Shown piece after piece: positions 5,537 through 13,392 of a DNA stretch of 14,801 nucleotides; positions within the stretch are counted from its first letter, which is position 1; every line of letters starts with the position of its first letter. Made by a program: the position numbers and the translations under genes. This stretch comes from Bacteroidota bacterium (GTDB lineage Bacteria; Bacteroidota; Bacteroidia; Chitinophagales; Chitinophagaceae). The stretch lies in contig JAPLER010000004.1 of the NCBI GenBank assembly GCA_026391115.1, positions 1-14,801 of the forward strand. The letters are read 5' to 3'. The notes beneath the pieces are model-generated. The model saw only the letters and a program-made list of their open reading frames with translations. It did not search any database and was not told the origin of the DNA.

Positions 5537-7123
5537 ATGAAAAAAATAGTACTTCTAACAATTTTTTGCTTAATAAGCCTATTTCAAACAATAAAAGCAC
5601 AAAGCCTTTACTTTCCTCCAATTAGCAACACAGCTAATTGGGATACCATTTCTCCATTTTCATTGGGGTGGTGCTTAAATAAAATTGACACATTGTATGA
5701 TTATTTGCAGCAACAAGACACCAAAGGTTTTATAGTATTGAAAGATGGAAAAATAGTTTTGGAAAAATACTTTGGCTCATTTACGAAAGATAGTTTATGG
5801 TATTGGGCATCTGCAGGCAAAACAATTACTTCCTTTTTAGTAGGCAAAGCACAAGAGGAAAACTATTTATCCATAACAGACACTTCATCTGCATACTTAG
5901 GTGCAGGTTGGACTAATTGCACCACAACTCAAGAAAACAAAATAAAAATAAAGAATCAATTAACAATGACCTCAGGACTTGACGATGGTGTGCCTGACAA
6001 TCATTGCACCATTGACACTTGTTTAAACTATTTAGCTGACGCTGGAACTCGTTGGGCATATCACAATGCACCTTATACGCTTTTAGAAAGCGTTTTGACA
6101 ACTGCAACAGGTCAACCTATTAATACATACACTTACACTAAACTAAAATTAAAAACTGGTATGACTGGTGCTTGGGCATTTAATGGTTATGATAATGTTT
6201 TTTACAGTAAAGTGCGAAGTATGGCTCGTTTCGGTTTATTAATTCAAAATAACTGCATATGGAATACTGACACATTACTTTACGACACCACTTATATTAA
6301 TCAAATGATTAACACTTCTCAAAATCTAAATCTTTCATACGGTTATTTATGGTGGTTAAATGGAAAATCATCTTATATGGCACCAACTTTACAAAATGTT
6401 TTCCCTGGTTCTTATGCACCAGCAGCACCGAATGATATGATTGCCGGTCTTGGAAAAAACGGGCAAATAGTAAGCATTTCAAAAAGTGCAGGTTTAGTAG
6501 TGATTAGAATGGGAAATCAAGTAAGTAGTGGAGAAGTTCCAACACAATTTTGTAATAAGATTTGGGAAAAGTTAAATGCCGTAATGTGCAACCTATTGCC
6601 TATTGACTTATTAAGCTTTAACGCAAAAGAGATTGCAGAAAGTGTTATTCAACTTAATTGGCAATCAGCTACCAAAACTAATAACAATTATTTTACAGTA
6701 CAACGCAGCAGTAATAAAGATAATTGGCAAGAGATTGTAACTATTAAAGGAGCAGGCAATAGCGGTGTTGCAAAAAAATATATAAGTACAGATAATAATC
6801 CTTTACAAGGTATATCATACTACCGCATTAAACAAACTGATTTTAATGGCAGTGTGAGTTATAGTGAAGTGAGGCGTGTGGAATTGGGAATTAAGAATTT
6901 GGGAATTAGTGTTTATCCTAACCCAGTAAGTAATGTGTTGCATATAAGTACTGATAGCAAAGCTATGCTAAGGATATATAATGTTGTGGGTAAGCAAATA
7001 GCTATACATCACTTAGCACAGGGAGATAATAGTATTAATATTGAACAATTATCTCTAGGTGTGTATGTTGCTGTTATTGAAACTGCTAATGGGGTTATTA
7101 CTAAGAAAGTGATTAAGGAGTAA
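5537..7123 (+). CDS. Secreted beta-lactamase-family serine hydrolase with T9SS sorting domain
   Basis: A 528-residue protein. MKKIVLLTIFCLISLFQTIKAQ is a clear signal peptide. Residues about 45-345 form a beta-lactamase/penicillin-binding (class C, PF00144-like) serine hydrolase. SAGK at 92-95 is the SxxK motif with nucleophile S92, YHN at 175-177 is the YxN motif, and AGLGKNGQIVSISKSAGL (303-320) occupies the place of the third motif, usually HxG or KTG. Then LPIDLLSFNA (354-363) opens the fibronectin-like spacer common before T9SS tails, and from about 452 GISVYPNP starts a type A C-terminal sorting domain ending in KKVIKE. It should cross the outer membrane through T9SS and be released or surface-anchored. 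The substrate is unknown; esterase, peptidase or amidase activity is possible. The ATG is chosen because it directly starts the signal peptide. Confidence 0.88.
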   Translation: MKKIVLLTIFCLISLFQTIKAQSLYFPPISNTANWDTISPFSLGWCLNKIDTLYDYLQQQDTKGFIVLKDGKIVLEKYFGSFTKDSLWYWASAGKTITSFLVGKAQEENYLSITDTSSAYLGAGWTNCTTTQENKIKIKNQLTMTSGLDDGVPDNHCTIDTCLNYLADAGTRWAYHNAPYTLLESVLTTATGQPINTYTYTKLKLKTGMTGAWAFNGYDNVFYSKVRSMARFGLLIQNNCIWNTDTLLYDTTYINQMINTSQNLNLSYGYLWWLNGKSSYMAPTLQNVFPGSYAPAAPNDMIAGLGKNGQIVSISKSAGLVVIRMGNQVSSGEVPTQFCNKIWEKLNAVMCNLLPIDLLSFNAKEIAESVIQLNWQSATKTNNNYFTVQRSSNKDNWQEIVTIKGAGNSGVAKKYISTDNNPLQGISYYRIKQTDFNGSVSYSEVRRVELGIKNLGISVYPNPVSNVLHISTDSKAMLRIYNVVGKQIAIHHLAQGDNSINIEQLSLGVYVAVIETANGVITKKVIKE

Positions 7124-7179
7124 TAGAATACCAATCAGGGAATGAAGATGTTTATGTAAGCACAATAATGAAGGATTTT

Positions 7180-7206
7180 TCGCCCTCATACTTTTGGGTG
7201 ATTTTT
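7180..7206 (+). terminator. Rho-independent terminator after the serine hydrolase gene
   Basis: TCGCCC (7180-7185) pairs with GGGTGA (7196-7201), with one G-T pair, around a 10-nt loop, and is followed by TTTTT (7202-7206). It lies 57 nt after the hydrolase stop and 58 nt before the next start, so the two T9SS-cargo genes are probably separate transcripts. Confidence 0.5.
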
Positions 7207-7264
7207 AAAATGCAATTAAACTAGAGTTTTGTGTCAGGGTCTTCTGCACATAAAACAATTAGTT

Positions 7265-9763
7265 ATGAAAAAGTTAATCATCATTATTGCTGCTTTATTT
7301 TCTACAAATGCTTTTGCAACCAACTATTATTTCAGCAACGCTGGTAACGATAATAATGCTGGCACAAGCCCATCCTCTCCATATAAAACAATTGATAAAT
7401 TAAATACGCTGGTACTTGTTGCTGGTGATAGTATTTTGTTTCATTGTGGGGATGTTTTTCGAGGTCAAATTAATATTGCTGCAAGTGGTAATAGTAGCAA
7501 CTATATAGTGTTTGCAAGTTATGGTAGTGGCAATAAACCAATAATTAGTGGAGCCAATACCATAAACAATTGGGTGCTTAATGGCAACAGATACGAAGCT
7601 GCATTAACTACAAAACCCAACAATTTTTTTGTGAATGATAAAGAACAGGTTATAGCCAGATATCCCAACAATAATCAGTATTTAACACTAGACTCTGCTC
7701 AAAAAACTTATTTAAAAGATGCATCATTAAGCAGTGTTTCATCAAACAATTTTACTGGTGCCTGGGTGTGTGTGCATACTGCTCAATGGTGCTGGGAAAA
7801 ATCGGCTATTTCATCTTTTAGTGGCACCAATAAAATTGTTTATAAAACACCTATGCACTTAGCTGCTATTAATAATTACGGCTATTTTATTTACGATAAT
7901 ATTAACCTGCTTGATACTGCAAATGAATGGAAGTATGACAGTGCAGCTGCTACCATTTACTATATTCCATCAAGTGGCATTAATCCAAATAATCAAACCT
8001 GCGAAGCAGCTGTATATAGCAATGGTATAGCTATCAACAATAATGCTTCTTACATTATAATTAGTAATATTCAATTTGAAAAACAAATGAATGCAGGTGT
8101 TTCTATCAGCAATATTAATAACAGATATATTAAAATTAATGATTGTGTTTTTGCTCGTCAGTATAATTATGGCTGCAGCGATAAAGGCAAATACAATGAG
8201 ATTAGTCATAGCCGTTTTAGTGAAATAGATGGCATTGCAATGTTTGTAAATGGTGGCGGTGGTAACAGCACTATTCATCATAATAATCTTACAAAAACGG
8301 GTTTGATAAGAAATAATGGTATTGGACAAGAGATTAATGGAACTGCTATTAAGATTGCTTTTGGAGATAGTTGTTTGATACACCATAATACTATTGATAG
8401 TGCTGGCTATTGTGGTATTTCGGTAGATGGAACCTATAGTACAATAGAAAAAAATGTTATCAGTAATGTAATGCTATGTAATAATGATGGCGGTGCTTTA
8501 AAAAGTTTTGGAGGAGCTTCTCATCACAATATTTTTCAGAACAATTTTGTAACAACAAGCGATGGCAACAGGGATGGCACTTATCAGGCAAACTTTATAA
8601 CTCCAGCTATTTATTTTGACTTTAATGTTAACAATAGTATCATAAAAAACAACACTGTTTATAGCAGAACACAAAAGGGAATTTTTCAAAATGCAGGCGA
8701 TAGTTCTAATACCATAGAAGGCAATATTATTTATGGAGCAAATGTTGGTATAGACCTTAACAGCAGCAACTTACAGCCTACTCTTATAAGAAATATGAAC
8801 ATTAAAAAGAATGTGTTTTGGTTGAAAAATAAAACAGATTATATCTTTAGACAAATAGATACTTCTGGCAATTACAAATATGGCAATATTGATAGTAATT
8901 ATTATTTTCAGCCTTACAGTAGTGTTGATAGTTTGATATTCAGATTAAATGGATTGCAACTAAAACCATATAGTCTTAGTAACTGGCGATCTGCTGGTAA
9001 TGATGTACATACTATAACTAATAATTTTAGATGGGCAGCTGGTAATGATGTACATACTATAACTAATAATTTTAGATGGGCAACCGGAACAGATAGCTCT
9101 GCAATATTTATAAATGCCACAGATAATGCAGTTGCACAAAACCTGCAAGGTTATATGTGGAAAGATTTGGATGGCAATATTGTAAGCAGCTTAACACTGC
9201 AACCTTGGAGCAGTAAAGTGCTTATCAAAACATCAACACTATTGCCTGTTGCTATAAATAGCTATGAAGTAAAATTAAATACAACAAAGCAAGTTGTAAA
9301 CGCTTGGTCTGTTGCTAATGAAGTGAACTTGCTACAATATCATATTCAACGCAGCAGTAATTCAAAAAATTTTGAAACCGTTGGAACTATTGCTGCCAAA
9401 GGAAATAATGGGTATGAATTTTCTGACAATGTTGAAAGTATAAACTCGAACACATTGTATTATAGAATTGAAATGGTTGACCTAAACGGCTCTAAAAATT
9501 ATAGCGAGGTGAGGAGTGTGGAATTAGGAATTAGGAATATGGGAATTAGTATTTATCCTAACCCAGCAAGTAACGAATTGCACATTAACATTGATAGCAA
9601 AGCGACATTAAGATTATACAATATTGCAGGTAAACAATTTGCAGCAAGCAGTTTGGTACAAGGTAATAATAACATTAATATTCAACATTTATTGCAAGGT
9701 GTTTATGTTGTAGTTATTGAAACTGCCAATGGTATGGTTACTAGAAAGATTGTTAAGGAGTAG
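7265..9763 (+). CDS. Secreted right-handed beta-helix protein with T9SS sorting domain
   Basis: An 832-residue protein. I start at ATG 7265, not the in-frame TTG at 7229, because MKKLIIIIAALFSTNAFA is a full signal peptide. The mature start NYYFSNAGNDNNAG, followed by PYKTIDKLN, is the usual opening of secreted parallel beta-helix (pectin-lyase-like) proteins. Asn-rich helix turns run through about residues 275-500, for example IHHNNLTKTG, IEKNVISNV, IIKNNTVYS and IEGNIIYG. An exact 15-residue tandem repeat of AGNDVHTITNNFRWA follows near residue 577. From about 660 (LPVAINSYEVK) comes the fibronectin-like spacer, then from about 755 GISIYPNP opens a T9SS type A sorting domain ending RKIVKE. 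Such proteins often bind or cleave polysaccharides, but I see no recognisable catalytic signature. The last 255 nt closely resemble those of the upstream hydrolase gene. Confidence 0.88.
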   Translation: MKKLIIIIAALFSTNAFATNYYFSNAGNDNNAGTSPSSPYKTIDKLNTLVLVAGDSILFHCGDVFRGQINIAASGNSSNYIVFASYGSGNKPIISGANTINNWVLNGNRYEAALTTKPNNFFVNDKEQVIARYPNNNQYLTLDSAQKTYLKDASLSSVSSNNFTGAWVCVHTAQWCWEKSAISSFSGTNKIVYKTPMHLAAINNYGYFIYDNINLLDTANEWKYDSAAATIYYIPSSGINPNNQTCEAAVYSNGIAINNNASYIIISNIQFEKQMNAGVSISNINNRYIKINDCVFARQYNYGCSDKGKYNEISHSRFSEIDGIAMFVNGGGGNSTIHHNNLTKTGLIRNNGIGQEINGTAIKIAFGDSCLIHHNTIDSAGYCGISVDGTYSTIEKNVISNVMLCNNDGGALKSFGGASHHNIFQNNFVTTSDGNRDGTYQANFITPAIYFDFNVNNSIIKNNTVYSRTQKGIFQNAGDSSNTIEGNIIYGANVGIDLNSSNLQPTLIRNMNIKKNVFWLKNKTDYIFRQIDTSGNYKYGNIDSNYYFQPYSSVDSLIFRLNGLQLKPYSLSNWRSAGNDVHTITNNFRWAAGNDVHTITNNFRWATGTDSSAIFINATDNAVAQNLQGYMWKDLDGNIVSSLTLQPWSSKVLIKTSTLLPVAINSYEVKLNTTKQVVNAWSVANEVNLLQYHIQRSSNSKNFETVGTIAAKGNNGYEFSDNVESINSNTLYYRIEMVDLNGSKNYSEVRSVELGIRNMGISIYPNPASNELHINIDSKATLRLYNIAGKQFAASSLVQGNNNINIQHLLQGVYVVVIETANGMVTRKIVKE
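8993..9082 (+). repeat. Exact 45-bp tandem duplication inside the beta-helix gene
   Basis: Positions 8993-9037 and 9038-9082 are identical, encoding two copies of AGNDVHTITNNFRWA in frame. The lack of any difference between the copies indicates a recent duplication, a slippage-prone site or an assembly error. Confidence 0.95.
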
Positions 9764-10314
9764 TTTTTTAGTGGAGCTAACAATTTGCATTCCTCAATGT
9801 TAAAAAACTTTAACACCCACAAGCATTATGCATAATAGTAGCTGTTGCTATTTTTATGGGCCAAAACTATACGATTGAAGTCCTTTTTTACATTTGTTTT
9901 TTTAGTGTTTTGGCTTGGCTTATATGCCCCAAAAGATAGCACCGGTAAGTTTAATTTTTAGAAGTTGTTTAAAATAAACAAATTATACTATTACTAGTTT
10001 CCTAGGTTTTGAAATATCAGCGTATCTTCTCAATGTCAATACATAATAATATTTTCTATTTTCAACTTTCTATTTCAATTTAAGAAAAACTGCACAGGAA
10101 AGGTTTTGTGCAATTGGGGCTTGACCTACTAACCCATCAGTGGCAGTAACTGAACATAAAAACGCAATAATTCGTAATGCCTATTCTCTCTGTAGTGAAA
10201 AAAATGAATTCGGTCATCCCTATTCGCTACGACCATTAATCAATCATTTATAAAAAAACTAAATATGGCATTCTTTTGCCACCTAAATTAGCAAGCTAAA
10301 AAAAACTAACCGAT
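9764..10314. other. Intergenic region upstream of the metalloprotease gene
   Basis: No supportable gene is present. It holds two small inverted repeats: TGCACA/TGTGCA (10091-10096 with 10107-10112) and TGGCA/TGCCA (10266-10270 with 10277-10281), the latter 34 nt before the metalloprotease ATG. A possible 28-codon reading starting at TTG 9875 is listed under rejected observations. No clear promoter could be placed. Confidence 0.5.
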
Positions 10315-12843
10315 ATGAAGAAAATTTTCACAATTGTTGCAAGTGCTGCTTTTGTTGCTGCAGTTGCTCAACCACCAGCTGCTGGTTCAGGAAATCCTGC
10401 TGCGGCAATGAGTGCTATGGCTGGAAGAGATAAAGATGCAGGCAAACCAAAAGCATACAAAGATGTAATTACAGAAAAAGCCAAAACAAAAAAAGGATTA
10501 TTTACTGTACACAAGGTGGAAGAAAAATACTATTTTGAAATACCAGATAGTCTATTTGGTCAGGAATTAATGGCTGTAACAAGGCTTAGTAAAGTTGCAG
10601 GTGGTGGTGGAAAATATGGTGGTGAGGAAGTAAACTCTCAAACCATACGTTTCGAAAGAGGGCCAAGCAATAATATTTTTTTAAGAGTGTTAACATTAAT
10701 AAGCTATGCCGATAGCACAAACACTATTTCAAAAGCTGTTAAGAACAGTAATGTTGATCCAATCAGCAATGCTTTTCCAATTGCTTGTTTGGGAAAAGAC
10801 AGTTCTGGTGTAGTAATAGAAGTTACAGATTTTTTTAAAGGCGATAATCAGGTAGTAAGCCTTGACTTAGCAGCCAAAAGACAATTCAATCTAACTGCTT
10901 TAGCAAGTGACAGAAGTTATGTTCAAAGTATTAATACATATCCTATCAACACAGAGATAAGAACTGTAAAAACATACATCAGCACTCCGCCAACTGGTGG
11001 TGGGTTTGGTATGCCACAAACAGGCACAACATTACCAGCAGCTTTCACTGCAGGTGCTGTAACTTTTGAATTAAATACATCAATTATTTTATTGCCTAAG
11101 CAACCAATGGCTCGCAGAATATTCGACTCACGTGTTGGATTTTTTGCAGATAACTTTACTGTATATGGCGATGATCAGCAAAAAGTGGAAGACCAGACTT
11201 TTGCTGTACGTTGGAGATTGGAACCTAAACCTGAAGATGTAGAAAAATATAAAAGAGGCGAATTGGTTGAACCCGCAAAAAAAATTATTTATTATGTTGA
11301 CCCTGCAACACCAAAACAATGGGTTAAATATTTAATTGATGGTGTTAACGACTGGGAACCTGCATTCAGACAAGCAGGTTTTAAAAACGCTATTGAAGGA
11401 AGAGAATGGCCAAAGGATGATAGCACTATGAGCCTTGAAGATGCTCGTTTTAGCGTGATAAGATATTTTGCTAGTAATATTGAAAATGCCTACGGCCCAC
11501 AGGTACACGACCCACGCAGTGGCGAAATTTTAGAAAGCCATATTGGCTGGTATCATAATGTAATGAAACTGGTACACGATTGGTATATGGTGCAGACTGC
11601 AGCAATTGACCCTAAAGCCCGTAAGATGAAATTTGATGATGAGTTGATGGGGCAATTAATAAGATTTGTTAGTAGTCACGAAGTAGGCCACACCCTAGGT
11701 TTAAGACATAATATGGGTAGCAGTAGCCTAACACCTGTAGAAAAATTAAGAGATAAAGCCTGGGTAGAAGCAAATGGACATACTGCAAGTATTATGGACT
11801 ATGCACGTTTTAATTATGTAGCACAGCCCGAGGATAATATTTCTCAGTTAGGTTTGTTTCCAAGAATTGGAGACTATGATAATTGGGCTATTGAATGGGG
11901 CTACAAATACACAGGATTGCAGGATGAAAATAAAGATAAGCTGGTAACAAACAAATGGATTATTGATAGGCTAAAAGCTAATCCAAGATTATGGTTTGGT
12001 GGCGAGGGAAGAAATGCTGACCCAAGAGCACAAACAGAAGATTTGGGTGATAATGCAGTAAAAGCAAGTGACTATGGGATTAAAAACTTAAAGCGTGTGA
12101 TTGCAGGCTTGCCAGAATGGACAAAAGAAGAAGCCGATAAATTTGAGAACCTCGATGAAATGTACATACAGGTTGTGGGGCAGTTCAACAGGTATATGAA
12201 CCACGTGGCAAAAAATGTTGGTGGTGTGCAACAAACTTATAAAAGCATAGAGCAGCCTGGTGATATTTATGAGCCAACACCAAAATCCACACAAAAAGAA
12301 GCCTTGCAATTTATCTGCAACCAGCTATTAACCACACCAAGCTGGCTGCTTGATAAAAACATTTTAAACAAAACAAATTATCCAATTAATAATGAGCGGG
12401 TGCAAACTATGCAAACCACAATGGTAAGTAGTTTGTTATCTGCAAGCAGGTTATACAGACTTGTTTTAAGCAGTTCTCGTTTTGGCAACACCAATACATA
12501 CAGTTTAGAAGAAATGATGGATGATTTAAAGAAAAATGTGTGGAGCGAATTGGCTGCTAAAAAAACGGTTGATGTTTACAGAAGAAATATTCAAAAGCAG
12601 TATGTGGAGTCTTTAATAGAAGCTATGAACCCAGTAATGCCTAACCTTACAGGATTGCCTGCAAGTTTTACAGCTAACATTGTTAATACAAAAAATACAG
12701 ATGTTACCAGTTTTGCAAAAGGATATTTAAAGGCCTTACAAAGCGAAATGAATGCTGCTATTCCTTTAACAACAGATAAAGCAACAAAGTTTCACTATCA
12801 GGATTTACTGGATAGAATTAAAAAAGTATTTGAAAATAAATAG
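10315..12843 (+). CDS. Exported zinc metalloprotease, DUF5117/DUF4953 type
   Basis: An 842-residue protein. The N-terminus MKKIFTIVASAAFVAAVAQ is a signal peptide, followed by a low-complexity Pro/Ala/Gly stretch. KAYKDVITEKAKTKKGLFTVH (47-66, split by family alignment) opens the DUF5118-like region, and EIPDSLFGQELMAVTRLS (75-92) leads into the DUF5117-like region up to about 300. The catalytic part has SSHEVGHTLGLRHNMG (453-468): the metzincin-type HExxHxxGxxH motif with zinc ligands H455, H459 and H465 and general base E456. ASIMDYARFNY (491-501) is the probable Met-turn with M494. Length and order fit this Bacteroidota metalloprotease family. There is no T9SS tail, so it should stay in the periplasm or reach the surface by another route. 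It is flanked by a long upstream gap and a strong downstream terminator, so it is probably transcribed alone. The substrate is unknown. Confidence 0.9.
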   Translation: MKKIFTIVASAAFVAAVAQPPAAGSGNPAAAMSAMAGRDKDAGKPKAYKDVITEKAKTKKGLFTVHKVEEKYYFEIPDSLFGQELMAVTRLSKVAGGGGKYGGEEVNSQTIRFERGPSNNIFLRVLTLISYADSTNTISKAVKNSNVDPISNAFPIACLGKDSSGVVIEVTDFFKGDNQVVSLDLAAKRQFNLTALASDRSYVQSINTYPINTEIRTVKTYISTPPTGGGFGMPQTGTTLPAAFTAGAVTFELNTSIILLPKQPMARRIFDSRVGFFADNFTVYGDDQQKVEDQTFAVRWRLEPKPEDVEKYKRGELVEPAKKIIYYVDPATPKQWVKYLIDGVNDWEPAFRQAGFKNAIEGREWPKDDSTMSLEDARFSVIRYFASNIENAYGPQVHDPRSGEILESHIGWYHNVMKLVHDWYMVQTAAIDPKARKMKFDDELMGQLIRFVSSHEVGHTLGLRHNMGSSSLTPVEKLRDKAWVEANGHTASIMDYARFNYVAQPEDNISQLGLFPRIGDYDNWAIEWGYKYTGLQDENKDKLVTNKWIIDRLKANPRLWFGGEGRNADPRAQTEDLGDNAVKASDYGIKNLKRVIAGLPEWTKEEADKFENLDEMYIQVVGQFNRYMNHVAKNVGGVQQTYKSIEQPGDIYEPTPKSTQKEALQFICNQLLTTPSWLLDKNILNKTNYPINNERVQTMQTTMVSSLLSASRLYRLVLSSSRFGNTNTYSLEEMMDDLKKNVWSELAAKKTVDVYRRNIQKQYVESLIEAMNPVMPNLTGLPASFTANIVNTKNTDVTSFAKGYLKALQSEMNAAIPLTTDKATKFHYQDLLDRIKKVFENK

Positions 12844-12864
12844 AAGATAATTGAGTGATTGTAT

Positions 12865-12898
12865 AAGTCCGGAAGTTGTAAAGCTTTCGGACTTTTTG
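12865..12898 (+). terminator. Rho-independent terminator after the metalloprotease gene
   Basis: AAGTCCG (12865-12871) pairs with CGGACTT (12888-12894). The stem continues inward through one G-T pair and AAG/CTT to an 8-nt loop, and is followed by a T-rich tract. It lies 22 nt after the metalloprotease stop codon. Confidence 0.85.
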
Positions 12899-12920
12899 TT
12901 TTCATCATTTCGAATGGTGT

Positions 12921-13042
12921 ATGAATGAGAAATCTGTCGATGGTATTTACGATTTTGAACGTAGTAAAATTGCTGGCTGAATTACCCTTGCCCTTGTGGT
13001 AGTGGTAAAAAATTCAAGCAATGCCACGGAAAGGAAGCATAA
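12921..13042 (+). pseudogene. Frameshifted SEC-C zinc-motif mini-gene
   Basis: Frame one from ATG 12921 reads MNEKSVDGIYDFERSKIAG and stops at TGA 12978-12980. Frame two, overlapping it, reads NYPCPCGSGKKFKQCHGKEA and stops at TAA 13040-13042. The second part is a textbook SEC-C zinc motif (C-x-C-x8-C-H), as at the C-terminus of SecA and in many small proteins. A single indel near 12971-12982 would join the two into a protein of about 40 residues. It may be a decayed gene, a sequencing error or a programmed frameshift; the first is the simplest reading. A terminator follows at 13085-13120. Confidence 0.5.
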
Positions 13043-13084
13043 GAATGCTAAATGTTGAGTGATAAATTCTCAATGATATACTTT

Positions 13085-13120
13085 AACGAGTCAAGTTTTT
13101 AAAGCTGGGCTCGTTTTTGT
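13085..13120 (+). terminator. Rho-independent terminator after the SEC-C fragment
   Basis: AACGAG (13085-13090) pairs with CTCGTT (13110-13115) around a 19-nt loop that can pair further, followed by a T-rich tract (TTTGTTTT). It lies 43 nt after the SEC-C stop, which suggests the short gene was once, or still is, a transcription unit. Confidence 0.6.
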
Positions 13121-13125
13121 TTTAA

Positions 13126-13234
13126 TAGGGCTTTATACGGCTTCAATAGGGATTTACTAGGGCGTTGCTAGGGAGTCAAGTGGGAGTATCGTGGGGGTTA
13201 GGTGGGCGTTACCTCGGCTTTACGTGGGAGTAAG
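13126..13234 (+). repeat. G-rich imperfect tandem repeat with 11-nt period
   Basis: About ten consecutive units start at 13126, 13136, 13147, 13158, 13169, 13181, 13192, 13203, 13214 and 13225. All but the first (10 nt) and fifth (12 nt) are 11 nt apart. Examples are TAGGGATTTAC, TAGGGCGTTGC, TGGGAGTATCG, TGGGCGTTACC and TCGGCTTTACG; the shared form is T(A/G)GG(G/C) followed by a T-rich half. It lies in a non-coding gap, is far more GC-rich than its surroundings, and follows directly on a terminator. Confidence 0.7.
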
Positions 13235-13392
13235 TGCGACGGTGTCTTGTACTAGTAAGTTCGAGTCACAACGAAAAAGTTTAACAAAAAACGATGAGTT
13301 GAGTTTTTATAGCATAGTATTTATTTGATGCAGATAACCAGTTTAAAAGTGATTGTTTATATTATATATTTACTATACGAAATATAAAAAAT

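Noticed and set aside
7229..7264. Upstream TTG start extending the beta-helix protein by 12 residues
   Set aside because: The extension would precede and spoil a clean signal peptide that starts at ATG 7265.
9875..9961. 28-codon reading from TTG, MKSFFTFVFLVFWLGLYAPK followed by DSTGKFNF, which looks like a short signal-peptide-like protein
   Set aside because: It rests on a TTG start, has no recognisable family and no ribosome site; chance hydrophobic readings are common in AT-rich DNA.
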